A DNA stretch of 64,000 bases from contig NZ_QPMJ01000001.1 in assembly GCF_003369835.1 (NCBI RefSeq), positions 1,545,589 through 1,609,588 of the forward strand, written 5' to 3'. This document shows positions 53,303 to 61,804 of the stretch, in pieces. A program made the position numbers and the translations under genes. The notes beneath the pieces were generated by a model. The model was not told where the DNA came from. It worked only from the letters and a program-made list of their open reading frames with translations, and made no database searches. How positions within the stretch are numbered: the stretch's first letter is position 1; each line of letters opens with the position of its first letter. Source of the stretch: Halorussus rarus. GTDB lineage: Archaea; Halobacteriota; Halobacteria; Halobacteriales; Haladaptataceae.

Positions 53303-55125
53303 AGCTGGTCCTCCGATAGCGCGAACTTCCCGTTGTCGCCGCCGCTGGGCACCATCGGGTAGACGTTCGCCGCGGGGTCGATGCGGAAGTCGATGACCGA
53401 CGGGCCGTCGTAGGCCAGCGCGGCCGCGACGGTGTCGGCGACCTCGTCGTAGTCCTCGACGGTGTAGCCCTGGGCGCCGAACGCCTCGGCCAGCGGCTCG
53501 AACTCGGGGCACCACGAGTACTCGGAGGCCGAGTGGCGGCCGTCGTAGAAGGCGTCCTGCCACTGGCGGACCATCCCGATGTACTCGTTGTTGAGCACCG
53601 CGACCGTGATGTCCAGGTCCTCGCGGACCGCGACCGACAGCTCCTGGATGGTCATCAGGAACGAGCCGTCGCCCTCGAAGCAGACGACCTGCTGGTCGTC
53701 CTCGGCGGCGAACCGGGCGCCGATGGCCGCGGGCAGGCCGTAGCCCATCGTGCCGAGGCCGTGGGAGGAGACCCACGTCCGGGGCCGGGTGTAGGTCCAG
53801 TACTGGACCGCCCACATCTGGTGCTGGCCGACCCCGGTCGTGACGATGGTGTCGTCGCCGGTGGCCTCGTCGAGCGCCTCGACGACGAACTGGGGCTTGA
53901 GCGGCTCGTCGTCGGGCGTGGCGTAGTCCATCGGGTACTCGGCCTTCCACTCGCGGCACTGCTCGCGCCACTCCCGGTAGCCGTCGGCGATGGCGTCGGC
54001 GTCCATCCCGGTCTCGCTACCCAGTTCGTCGTCGAGCTGCTCGAGGACCGTGCCGGCGTCGCCGATCAGCGGGACGTCCGCGTGGACGTTCTTCGAGATC
54101 TCCGCCGGGTCGATGTCGACGTGCAGGACCTCGGCGTCGGGCGCGAACGTCTCGACGCCGCCGGTGAGCCGGTCGTCGAACCGGGTGCCGACCGCGAGCA
54201 TCACGTCGCAGTGGGTGGTCGCCATGTTGGCGTAGCCGGTGCCGTGCATGCCTACCATCTCCATCGCCAGGTCGTCGTCCTCGGGGAACGTCCCGACCGC
54301 GGGCATCGAGGTGGCGACCGGAATCTCGTACCGGCGGGCGAACGCCCGGAGCTCCTCGCTGGCCTCGCCCTTGAGCACGCCGCCGCCCGCCAGGATGACG
54401 GGCTTGTCTGCGCGTTCGAGCGTGCGCGCGGCCGCACGGACGGACTCGGCGTCGGCGTCGGTCCGCGGCCGGTGGGTGTCGGGCGTCGTCGCCTCGCCGG
54501 GCTCGCGGGTCGTCTCGGCCTGCGTCACGTCCTTCGGCAGGTCGACGAGCGTCGGTCCGGGCCGGCCGGACGCCGAGTAGGCGAACGCCTCGCCCACCAC
54601 GTCGCCGACGGTGTCGGCCCGGTCGGCGAAGTAGTTGGTCTTGGTGATGGGCGCGGTGATGCCGGTGGTGTCGGTCTCCTGGAACGCGTCGTTGCCCACG
54701 AACTCGGTCGGCACCTGGCCGGTGAGCGCGACGACGGGGTCCGAGTCCATGCTCGCGTCGGCGATGCCGGTCACGAGGTTGGTCGCGCCCGGCCCGGACG
54801 TGGCGAGACAGACGCCCGGCGTGCCCGAGACGACGCCGAAGGCGTCGGCGGCGTGTGCCGCGCCCTGCTCGTGGGCCATCATGACGTGGCGGAGCGGCGA
54901 GTCGAACACCGCGTCGTACACCGGCATGATGGCGCCGCCCTGGATGCCGAACAGGGTCTCGGCGCCCGCGTTCTCGAGGGCGGTCACGACCGACTGGGCG
55001 CCGGTCTGGACCCGTTTCTCCTCGGTCTCGGGCTCGGTGCGTGCGTCGTCGGCCGTCGCCTCGGTCGAGGACTCCTCGGCGTCGGCCTCGTCGGGGTCGG
55101 CGCGCCGCGGTGCGGACTCACTCAC
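53299..55125 (-). CDS. ilvB: Acetolactate synthase large subunit
   Basis: A 608-residue ThDP/FAD enzyme, first step of isoleucine, valine and leucine synthesis. The catalytic Glu is in MMAHEQGAAHAADAF (about residue 83), FAD site in the middle, and ThDP motif GDGSFLMTIQEL near 515 with the Asn-Asn end. It starts at GTG 55125. The first 45 residues are an acidic extension. It is preceded by a leader ORF and hairpin (see 55268-55399) that probably controls the operon. Confidence 0.96.
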   Translation of the reverse strand: MSESAPRRADPDEADAEESSTEATADDARTEPETEEKRVQTGAQSVVTALENAGAETLFGIQGGAIMPVYDAVFDSPLRHVMMAHEQGAAHAADAFGVVSGTPGVCLATSGPGATNLVTGIADASMDSDPVVALTGQVPTEFVGNDAFQETDTTGITAPITKTNYFADRADTVGDVVGEAFAYSASGRPGPTLVDLPKDVTQAETTREPGEATTPDTHRPRTDADAESVRAAARTLERADKPVILAGGGVLKGEASEELRAFARRYEIPVATSMPAVGTFPEDDDLAMEMVGMHGTGYANMATTHCDVMLAVGTRFDDRLTGGVETFAPDAEVLHVDIDPAEISKNVHADVPLIGDAGTVLEQLDDELGSETGMDADAIADGYREWREQCREWKAEYPMDYATPDDEPLKPQFVVEALDEATGDDTIVTTGVGQHQMWAVQYWTYTRPRTWVSSHGLGTMGYGLPAAIGARFAAEDDQQVVCFEGDGSFLMTIQELSVAVREDLDITVAVLNNEYIGMVRQWQDAFYDGRHSASEYSWCPEFEPLAEAFGAQGYTVEDYDEVADTVAAALAYDGPSVIDFRIDPAANVYPMVPSGGDNGKFALSEDQL

Positions 55126-55267
55126 GGCGGACCACTCCCGAACCGGTCGGTCGTCGATACTCTGCTGGCTGTGCGTCCTGGGGTGTCGTTGTTGTGCGTG
55201 TCACTGTCGGTCGAGCGCGCTTGTCGGTCTGGAGACGATGCGGAACGTCGGGTCGGAGAAGTGGTAG

Positions 55268-55289
55268 TGTAGGGGCTCAAGCCCCTACA
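55268..55289 (-). promoter_or_regulatory. 10-bp hairpin at the leader ORF stop codon
   Basis: On the minus strand TGTAGGGGCT-TG-AGCCCCTACA is a perfect 10-bp inverted repeat. The loop contains the stop codon of the 40-codon leader ORF. No strong T-run follows, so it may act through translation or RNA structure rather than simple termination. Confidence 0.75.
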
Positions 55290-55399
55290 ATAATCACGCG
55301 CTCGACAGTCGCACTGCTCGCGGCGGCCGGGCTGGTCGCGCCCGGGCGGTCGCGGGGCGCGAGGCGTCTCGCGCCGGTGGCAGTGGTCGACTGTCGCAT
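55277..55399 (-). CDS. ilvB leader peptide, 40 codons
   Basis: ATG at 55399 opens a 40-codon frame on the minus strand, ending at 55277. It begins MRQSTTATGARRLAPRD and ends TVERVIIVGA, with Val-Ile-Ile-Val codons directly in front of the hairpin whose loop holds the stop. The ATG lies 29 bases behind TTATGA, a leaderless start. Arrangement resembles bacterial ilvB/leu attenuator peptides, whose regulated amino acids appear as control codons. Regulation is inferred; no archaeal precedent is known to me. Confidence 0.7.
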   Translation of the reverse strand: MRQSTTATGARRLAPRDRPGATSPAAASSATVERVIIVGA

Positions 55400-55428
55400 C
55401 GTTACTGGATACGTACCGGGCCCGACGT

Positions 55429-55434
55429 TCATAA
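55429..55434 (-). promoter_or_regulatory. TATA-like box of the ilvB leader
   Basis: TTATGA on the minus strand, 29 bases before ATG 55399. It would start transcription close to that ATG, giving a leaderless leader-peptide mRNA followed by ilvB. Confidence 0.5.
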
Positions 55435-55606
55435 TCCTTTCCCGCGTGGCAACCCTTGCGCGAGAATCGACGGGGTCCCGTCCCGCCGGAGACGCCGCGG
55501 CCCGCGTCGCTTCCGCGGTGGCAACCCCCGCTTCGGGCGAGTCGGCTACCGTTCCGCCCGGCCGCCGCGCGCGGCTGGCCGGACGGGGCGACTCCGGCGG
55601 TCGCCA

Positions 55607-56818
55607 TCAGGCGCGGACCTCCGATTCCTCGCGGGTCACGTCGGCCTCGCGGGCGAACCGCTCCAGGTCGGCGACCGTGACGCGGTTCTTCTCCGCGCCG
55701 TAGTCCTTGACCCGGCGGGTCACCTCCCGGACCTCGGCGTCGGTCGGGGCGAACCCGTTGTCCTCCAGGCGCTTGCGGACCGAGTTCGCGCCGGTGTGCT
55801 TGCCCAGCACGAACTCCCGCTCGGCGCCGACCATCTCGGGAGTCATCACGCCCGGCTCGAACGTGTCGGAGTTCTCGATGACGCCCGCGGCGTGGATGCC
55901 GGACTCGTGGGCGAACGCGTTATCGCCGGTGACCGGCTTGTTCGCCGGTATCGGGACGTCGCTGTACTCCTCGACGATTGCCGAGAGCTCGGCGATGCCG
56001 GTCGTGTCGATCCCGGTGTCGACGCCGTAGACGCTCTCGACGGCCATCACGACCTCCTCGTAGGCCGCGTTGCCCGCGCGCTCGCCGATGCCGTTGACCG
56101 AGACCTGGGCCTGGTCGGCCCCGGCCTCGAAGCCGGCGACGGCGTTGGCGGAGGCCATGCCGAAGTCGTCGTGGGTGTGGACGTCGATGCGGGCGTCGGT
56201 GTGCTCGTCGACCAGTCGGACCAGGTCGGCGAACCGTCCCGGCGTCGCGACGCCGCAGGTGTCGGGGATGTTTATCCAGTCGACGTCGGCCTCGGAGACG
56301 GCCTCGACGACCGTCTCGAGGTACTGCTCGTCGGTCCGGGTGGCGTCCATCGGCGAGAACATCGCGGTGACGCCCGCCTCCTTCACCCGTTCGACCGCCT
56401 GCACCGACCGCTCGACGACCTCCTCGCGGGTCGCGTGCATCGAATCCTCGATCTGGACGTCGCTGGTCGAGGCGAAGACGTGGACCATCTCGACGCCGGA
56501 GTCGATGGCGGCCTCCACGTCCTTGTCGACCACGCGGGCCAGCCCGCAGGTGGTCGTCGTCGTGCTGGCGGCGATGTCGCTGACGGCCTCGAACTCGGCG
56601 TCGGAGTTGACGGGGAACCCGGCCTCGATGACGTGGGTGCCCATCCGGTCGAGGGCGTCGGCGATAGTTCGCTTCTCGTCGTAGGAGAAGGAGGTACGGG
56701 GAGCCTGTTCGCCGTCGCGCAGGGTCGTGTCGAACACCCGCGCGGACTCGAACTCGGTCTCAGTAGCTAGCGTGCCGTCGAAGAACTCGACCCGCCCGGC
56801 TGGTACCGGACGAACCAA
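55607..56818 (-). CDS. leuA: 2-isopropylmalate or citramalate synthase
   Basis: A 403-residue condensing enzyme of the LeuA/CimA/homocitrate-synthase family. The catalytic start is RVFDTTLRDGEQAPRTSFS, with MGTHVIEAGFPVNSDAEF and metal ligands in HTHDDFGMA. It lacks the C-terminal regulatory dimer domain. The first start codon in frame is TTG 56818; a properly placed ATG at 56834 behind a TTAAATA box is out of frame, consistent with a one-base insertion near the G-run at about 56790. Product choice between isopropylmalate and citramalate is not decidable here. Confidence 0.9.
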   Translation of the reverse strand: MVRPVPAGRVEFFDGTLATETEFESARVFDTTLRDGEQAPRTSFSYDEKRTIADALDRMGTHVIEAGFPVNSDAEFEAVSDIAASTTTTTCGLARVVDKDVEAAIDSGVEMVHVFASTSDVQIEDSMHATREEVVERSVQAVERVKEAGVTAMFSPMDATRTDEQYLETVVEAVSEADVDWINIPDTCGVATPGRFADLVRLVDEHTDARIDVHTHDDFGMASANAVAGFEAGADQAQVSVNGIGERAGNAAYEEVVMAVESVYGVDTGIDTTGIAELSAIVEEYSDVPIPANKPVTGDNAFAHESGIHAAGVIENSDTFEPGVMTPEMVGAEREFVLGKHTGANSVRKRLEDNGFAPTDAEVREVTRRVKDYGAEKNRVTVADLERFAREADVTREESEVRA

Positions 56819-56860
56819 TGTCGTTGTCGGACATCGTATCCCGTTCTGGCCACCTTCTCC

Positions 56861-56867
56861 TATTTAA
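56861..56867 (-). promoter_or_regulatory. TATA-like box of the leuA transcript
   Basis: TTAAATA on the minus strand, 26 bases before the ATG at 56834 (first base on minus strand). That ATG begins a 24-codon frame (MSDNDIGSSGTSRAG) that does not continue into leuA. Confidence 0.5.
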
Positions 56868-57185
56868 CTGTGTCGCTGCGACAGACGGCGGAGGGCTGGG
56901 GACGGTCGCCGTCGGGGAGGCGAAAACGGAAAATCGCCCGACTGAAACGGCCTGTAATTCCCCGTATGTCCTAAGTCTACCTTATACTCAGACAATCGTC
57001 ACAGGCGCGATTCACTCGGCGAATCGTTGATTTTCAACATTCTCCTGTGGAAGATACTCGGGCGCGGTGCTACCAGTTCCCAGTCAGTTACTCGGACCTG
57101 CCGGAGCTATCGCCCTGTGGCCGTCCCAGACCGACGTTGCCCCAGCAACAACAGTAAGGTAGCTGGCGGACGAAGTGGCACCTGC
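56868..57185. other. Intergenic region between leuA and the ferritin-like gene
   Basis: About 320 bases of AT-richer DNA between divergent genes. It presumably holds both promoters. No credible coding frame; the frame extending into it from the ferritin-like gene is basic and Cys/Arg-rich, unlike a haloarchaeal protein. Confidence 0.5.
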
Positions 57186-57635
57186 ATGACGACTCAAGAG
57201 GTCACCGACCTGCTCAAGAAGGCGTACAGCGACGAGATCGAGACCGTGATGAACTACCTGACCAACTCCATCGTGCTCGACGGCGTGAGCGCCGAGGAGG
57301 TCAAGGAGAGCCTCGAGACCGACATCCAGGAGGAGCTAGGCCACGCCGAGATGCTGGGCCAGCGGCTCAAGCAGCTCGACGAGCGCCCGCCGGCCTCCTA
57401 CGACTTCGAGGCCCGCCAGGAGAGCCTCCAGCCGCCGGAGGACAGCACCGACGTGCTGTCGGTCATCAACGGCGTGCTCGACGCCGAGGAGGACGCCATC
57501 GAGACGTACCGGTCGCTCATCACGGCCGCCGGCGACGAGGACCCGGTGACCGAGGACATCGCGGTGACCATCCTCGCCGACGAGGAGGCCCACCGCACCG
57601 AGTTCCGCGGGTTCAAGCGAGAGTACGACGACTGA
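57186..57635 (+). CDS. Ferritin-like four-helix protein
   Basis: A 149-residue rubrerythrin/ferritin-like protein: EIETVMNYLTNSIVLDGV, EELGHAEMLGQRLKQLDE (Glu-x-x-His), and EEDAIETYRSLITAAGDED plus DEEAHRTEFRGF in the second pair of helices. Two Glu-x-x-His carboxylate sites for a di-iron centre are present. Probably stores iron or removes peroxide. ATG 57186 gives a normal N-terminus; the upstream frame is not coding. Confidence 0.88.
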   Translation: MTTQEVTDLLKKAYSDEIETVMNYLTNSIVLDGVSAEEVKESLETDIQEELGHAEMLGQRLKQLDERPPASYDFEARQESLQPPEDSTDVLSVINGVLDAEEDAIETYRSLITAAGDEDPVTEDIAVTILADEEAHRTEFRGFKREYDD

Positions 57636-57729
57636 GGAGCGCGCCGTTCTGGCAGCTACATCCTAGTTTCTCGGTGTCCGACCGCCCTCGGGGGCAAGGA
57701 CTTTGCCGGGGGAGTGCGAGCGGCCGCGT

Positions 57730-58032
57730 ATGGGCAGTTTCGACCTCGACCTCCAGACCGTCGAGAAGGAGATAGACGACGGCGATACCGACCGCGAGCA
57801 GGGCGACCGACGCATCGTGCTGGGCGAACTGGACGGCGAGACCGACGAGCGCGAGTGGTTCGAGGTCGTCGACCGCGGCGACGTCCTCGTGCTGGCCATC
57901 GAGGGCGACCTCGCGGAGCTGGCGGCCGACCTCGCGCCGCGCGTCAAGGAGCGCGGCGGCAACCTCGTCCACTTCCGGGAGTTCCTCATCGTGACCCCCG
58001 GCGACGTGAGCGTGGACACCGACCGGCTCTGA
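57730..58032 (+). CDS. Haloarchaeal DUF5779-like protein
   Basis: A 100-residue acidic protein, MGSFDLDLQTVEKEIDDGD, with repeated beta-like segments (RIVLGELDGETDEREWFEVV, LVLAIEGDLAELAADLAP). It matches a conserved haloarchaeal family of unknown role (DUF5779, from memory). Start at the ATG that gives the family N-terminus. Confidence 0.72.
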   Translation: MGSFDLDLQTVEKEIDDGDTDREQGDRRIVLGELDGETDEREWFEVVDRGDVLVLAIEGDLAELAADLAPRVKERGGNLVHFREFLIVTPGDVSVDTDRL

Positions 58033-58078
58033 GCCGACTCGCTTCCGGGAGGGAGTACTGGAACGCCGAGTAGAACAC

Positions 58079-58756
58079 CTACTGGAACGTCAAATAGTGA
58101 CCGTCCGGGTCGCGCACGCGCACGCCGTCGTCCAGCTCCTCCACCGCACACACCTCGTCGCGGACCGCATCGGCCACGGCGTGGGGGTCCTCGGCCGCGA
58201 ACCCCACGTCGACGTGGAGGCCCCCTCGGGCGTCGGCGATGCCGAGGTGGGGTTCCCAGAGCTCGAGGTCCACCGGCCCGGCGAGGCGGACCCTGCGGCG
58301 CTGTTCGCCGCGGTCGACGACCTCGAAGCCGAGCGACCGGTAGACCGACTCGGCGCGCGCGAGGTCCTCGACCTCGAGGACGATCTCGAAGATCTCGGTG
58401 ATGTCGGCGTCGCCCTCGCCGACGCCGCCGATCTCGACGCAGTTGCCGTCCGCGTCGTAGAAATACAACGACTTCGCGCCGCCGAAGTCGAACTCCGTGA
58501 GGTCGAACGACTCCGCGAGCCGGTCGTACCACGCCCGGTAGCGGTCCGGCGGTGCGGCGAATGCGTAGTGGGTGTGGACCCCGCCGCGGGGCACGCCGCC
58601 GGGCTCGCGGAGGACGAGGTCGGACCCGCCGGCGTCGAGAACCACTTCGCCGTCGCCCTCGCGGACCACCGGGAGGTCGAGGTGGCTCGCGTAGAACTCC
58701 CGCGCGCGGTCGAGGTGCTTCGCTTCGAGCGCCAGCCATCGCAACCCCGAGAGCAT
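58079..58756 (-). CDS. VOC-family (glyoxalase-like) protein
   Basis: A 225-residue protein with two VOC (vicinal oxygen chelate) modules: residues about 5-115 (LRWLALEAKHLDRAREFYAS) and 125-225 (FEIVLEVEDLARAESVYRS). Metal-ligand histidines and glutamates typical of the family are partly present (HTHYAFAA; VEIGG). Likely dioxygenase, glyoxalase or antibiotic-binding activity; substrate unknown. ATG 58756 is the plausible start. Confidence 0.85.
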   Translation of the reverse strand: MLSGLRWLALEAKHLDRAREFYASHLDLPVVREGDGEVVLDAGGSDLVLREPGGVPRGGVHTHYAFAAPPDRYRAWYDRLAESFDLTEFDFGGAKSLYFYDADGNCVEIGGVGEGDADITEIFEIVLEVEDLARAESVYRSLGFEVVDRGEQRRRVRLAGPVDLELWEPHLGIADARGGLHVDVGFAAEDPHAVADAVRDEVCAVEELDDGVRVRDPDGHYLTFQ

Positions 58757-58925
58757 GGTCCCGTCGTACGCACGCCCGGCGCATAAACCCCCGTGCGCGA
58801 CCTGACTTCGAGACGTCACGGGCCGGAGGCCGACGACGGCGCGACCCCCAGTTCTCGTCACCGGGACCGCACTCGTCGCCGGGTCGTCGGTGGGGATTTT
58901 GTGGCTCGGCCCCGTACCGGCGGCC

Positions 58926-59603
58926 ATGCCGATGAAGAAGTCACAGCCCGCGACGGATTACGAGGAGATAGCCCGCTGGGACGGCGGCGTGGGCTGGATC
59001 GCCCACCCGAACGAGACGATGCTCCGGGCCAGCCACGCCCTCGCCACCGACGCGGGCGTCTGGGTGATAGACCCCGTCGACGCCCCGGGCATCGACGACC
59101 TGCTCGCGGAGTTCGGCGACGTGGCGGGCGTCGTCGTCCTGCTGAACCGCCACTACCGCGACGCCGACGCCGTCGCGCGCCGTCACGACGTTCCGGTCTA
59201 CGTCCCCGCGTGGTTCGACGAGGTCGAGGAGCTGGACGCCGAACTCCGCCGGTTCGACGACACCCTGCCGGACACGGACTACCGCGTGCTGGAGGTGTTC
59301 GACAGGTTCGGCTGGGAGGAGGCGGCGCTCTACGACGACCAGTCCGGAACGCTGGTCGTCCCCGAGAGCGTCGGCAACGCGCCGTACTTCACCACGCCCG
59401 GCGAGCGGATCGGCGTCCACCCGATGCTCCGGCTGACCCCGCCGTCGGGGCTGCGGGGCCTCCGGCCCGAGCGCGTGCTGGTCGGGCACGGACGCGGCGT
59501 GTCCGACGACGCGACGCGTGCGCTCGCCGACGCCCTCGACGGGTCGCGGCGGGCGGCGCCGAAACTCTACGCCCAGAGCCTGCGGCTGCTGTTCCAGCGG
59601 TAA
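58926..59603 (+). CDS. MBL-fold-like protein lacking metal motif
   Basis: A 225-residue protein with the overall strand pattern of metallo-beta-lactamase-fold proteins (ASHALATDAGVWVIDPVDAPG, VVLLNRHYRDADAVA, YFTTPGERIG, VLVGHGRG), but the HxHxDH zinc motif is replaced by NRHYRDAD. It is probably a non-catalytic or altered relative. Common in haloarchaea as an unnamed family. Start at ATG 58926 (or 58932). It precedes the CHAT gene by about 120 bases. Confidence 0.7.
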   Translation: MPMKKSQPATDYEEIARWDGGVGWIAHPNETMLRASHALATDAGVWVIDPVDAPGIDDLLAEFGDVAGVVVLLNRHYRDADAVARRHDVPVYVPAWFDEVEELDAELRRFDDTLPDTDYRVLEVFDRFGWEEAALYDDQSGTLVVPESVGNAPYFTTPGERIGVHPMLRLTPPSGLRGLRPERVLVGHGRGVSDDATRALADALDGSRRAAPKLYAQSLRLLFQR

Positions 59604-59635
59604 CGGCCGCGATAATCTCCGAGCCCGACGCGGCG

Positions 59636-59643
59636 ATAAATTT
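59636..59643 (+). promoter_or_regulatory. TATA-like box of the CHAT transcript
   Basis: ATAAATTT ends 27 bases before the ATG at 59671, the spacing of a leaderless mRNA that would begin at the short upstream ORF. Confidence 0.5.
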
Positions 59644-59670
59644 TTGGAGTGTCGCCGTAAACGAGAAGAT

Positions 59671-59727
59671 ATGCATTTCCTCCGAGGGGTGGATTCGACT
59701 CCGAAACGGCGGGAGGTGGGGCCGTGA
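59671..59727 (+). CDS. 18-codon upstream ORF of the CHAT gene
   Basis: MHFLRGVDSTPKRREVGP then TGA, whose TGA overlaps the GTG start of the CHAT gene (59724). It begins where a leaderless transcript would start. Either a short coupled leader peptide, or the original N-terminus now shifted out of frame relative to the CHAT ORF. Confidence 0.45.
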   Translation: MHFLRGVDSTPKRREVGP

Positions 59728-61802
59728 GCCTCTCGTTCGAGCCGACCGCCGGCCAGCGCGGCGTCGAGGTCAGGGACCACATCGAGCGCCGCACCTACGC
59801 GATTCGAACGCCGACCGACGTCTCGCCGACGCCGGCCGACGCCGGCGCCTTCCGGTTCCCCGTGGACGAGGCGGTGTCGATCGAGACCGGCGCGGTCGAA
59901 CTGCCGACGTTCGTGGCGTCGTACGTTCGGGACGCCGACGGCGAGATGCGCCTCCAGGTGAACCCCGGAACCGACCGACAGCTCCCGGCCGGAGCATACG
60001 ACGTCGAGCTGTGCACGCCGATGAAGCTGTACCTCGCGGTCGACGGTCCGCTGTCGGTCACAGCGAGCGACGACCGGATCCGGTTCGGGTTCGGGTCCGA
60101 GACCGGAGTGCGAGTCGGCGCGCGGTCGCACCACGAGCGCCCGGCGGCGACGGTCACCACGACCGAGAACCCCCGCGACGTGATGGCCGCGCTCTCGACG
60201 CTCGGGTCGGCGCTGAAGACCACCTCGCCCGAGCGGTCGTTCCCGACCCTGCGGGGTCACCCGCCGCTGATCGAACTCGGCGAGGAGCTTAGCGTTCCGG
60301 ACGGGCTCGACACGCCCGACACCGGCGTCCGCATCGAACTGCCGCCGGACCGGGGTCGCGCGTACGTGGCCGCGCCGCTCGCGTTCTACCTCGGCGCGGA
60401 ACTGGTGCCGAGCACTACCGCCAAGATCGTCACCGACGCGGGGTTCGAGTACCCGCTCGACGGCCCGCAGGGGTTCGAGGAGACGGTCGCGCGGACGCTC
60501 CAGCAGACGTTCTTCTTCGACTGCGTCACCCGAACCGAGGGGTACTACCCGGTCCGATTGCACGAGCGCGAGGCGGTCGAACCGCTCGTCGACCTCGACT
60601 TCGCGGACCTCTACGGCCGGTCGCTGGCCGATCGCCTCGAGGCGTACCTCTCCGTCCCGTTCGAAGTGGTCGCGGACCACGTGCCGACCTGGAAGCTGAC
60701 GACCCACGTCGACCCCACGCCCGAAAACGTCTCCTCGCTGCCGTTCCTGGTCGACGACCTCGCGGTCGTCCGGACGCCGGACGTCCGCCGGCCGACCGCG
60801 GAGAACGCCGGGGCCGCGGTGGCTGGCGTCGCGCGCGACGGCGGGACGACCGACGGCGCGTTCACCCGGAGCACCGCCGAGTCGACCGAGACGCTCCCCG
60901 TGGTCGAACCCGAGCGGACCGACTCGGTCGAGCAGGCGTGGCTCGGCGACCACGCGCCGGTCGACGCCAGCAAGGCCACCACGACCGCGTTCCGCAACCG
61001 CCTCGACCAGGAAACGAGCTCCGGCGACATCGAAATCGCGGTCGTCTGTAACGACACCGCGATGGACGAGGAGCGCGACATCGCCGCGGAGGTGTACGGT
61101 TCGCGGGAGTCGCTCCCGTTCGACGTGGCGGTCCACCGCGACCTGACGACCGATCGGCTCCGCGAGGTGCTCGCCGAGGAGACGGCGTTCCTCCACTACA
61201 TCGGTCACATCGACGACAGAGGCTTCGAGTGCGCCGACGGCCACCTCGACGCGGCCGACGTCGAGGAGGTCGGCGCCGAGGCGTTCATGCTGAACGCCTG
61301 CCAGTCCTACGACCAGGGGATGGCGCTCATCGAGGCGGGCAGCGTGGGCGGTGTCGTCACCCTCAGCGACGTCATCAACAGCGGCGCGGTCAGGGTCGGC
61401 AAGACCATGGTCCGCCTGCTGAATCGCGGATTCCCGCTCCGCGTTGCTCTCTCGATCGCGAAGACGCGGAGCATCGTCGGGAACCAGTACATCGTGGTCG
61501 GTGACGGGAACGTGGACGTGGTTCAGACGGAGAGTGGCGTTGCGTTACTGAGCGAGATAGAAGTAGACGGTGAGCAGTATGATGTTACTGTTCATGGTTA
61601 CATCTCGAATGATAAAGGAATGGGTATGATGAGCATGCCAAAATTCGGGGATGAAAACAAATATAGCTTGGCCCCCGGTGAAATTAACAAATTTAAAATG
61701 TCGGAACCTGAATTAGAGTTCTTCTTGAGCGATGAAAACGTCCCTCTAAGAATAGACGGTGAGCTTATCTGGAGTGAAGACGTTAATCTCTCGGAAATTT
61801 AA
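59724..61802 (+). CDS. CHAT-domain caspase-like protein
   Basis: A 692-residue protein. The first 390 residues are a beta-rich region of unknown fold; a low-complexity linker follows (about 355-400). Residues about 430-590 look like a CHAT (caspase HetF-associated with TPRs) protease: FLHYIGH at 489-495 with candidate catalytic His495, and LNACQSYDQG with candidate Cys526, the His-Cys dyad order of caspases. From about residue 612 the DNA becomes AT-rich and the tail is encoded differently. Starts at GTG 59724. Substrates unknown; a 44-residue membrane peptide gene faces it. Confidence 0.82.
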   Translation: MSLSFEPTAGQRGVEVRDHIERRTYAIRTPTDVSPTPADAGAFRFPVDEAVSIETGAVELPTFVASYVRDADGEMRLQVNPGTDRQLPAGAYDVELCTPMKLYLAVDGPLSVTASDDRIRFGFGSETGVRVGARSHHERPAATVTTTENPRDVMAALSTLGSALKTTSPERSFPTLRGHPPLIELGEELSVPDGLDTPDTGVRIELPPDRGRAYVAAPLAFYLGAELVPSTTAKIVTDAGFEYPLDGPQGFEETVARTLQQTFFFDCVTRTEGYYPVRLHEREAVEPLVDLDFADLYGRSLADRLEAYLSVPFEVVADHVPTWKLTTHVDPTPENVSSLPFLVDDLAVVRTPDVRRPTAENAGAAVAGVARDGGTTDGAFTRSTAESTETLPVVEPERTDSVEQAWLGDHAPVDASKATTTAFRNRLDQETSSGDIEIAVVCNDTAMDEERDIAAEVYGSRESLPFDVAVHRDLTTDRLREVLAEETAFLHYIGHIDDRGFECADGHLDAADVEEVGAEAFMLNACQSYDQGMALIEAGSVGGVVTLSDVINSGAVRVGKTMVRLLNRGFPLRVALSIAKTRSIVGNQYIVVGDGNVDVVQTESGVALLSEIEVDGEQYDVTVHGYISNDKGMGMMSMPKFGDENKYSLAPGEINKFKMSEPELEFFLSDENVPLRIDGELIWSEDVNLSEI

Positions 61803-61804
61803 AT

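Larger units (their letters stand above)
55126..55606. other. ilvB leader region and 3' flank of leuA
   Basis: No annotated-size gene here. The stretch holds the ilvB leader promoter, leader peptide ORF and hairpin (listed separately), then 142 bases of untranslated spacer between hairpin and ilvB start, and about 170 bases between the promoter and the leuA stop. Confidence 0.7.
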
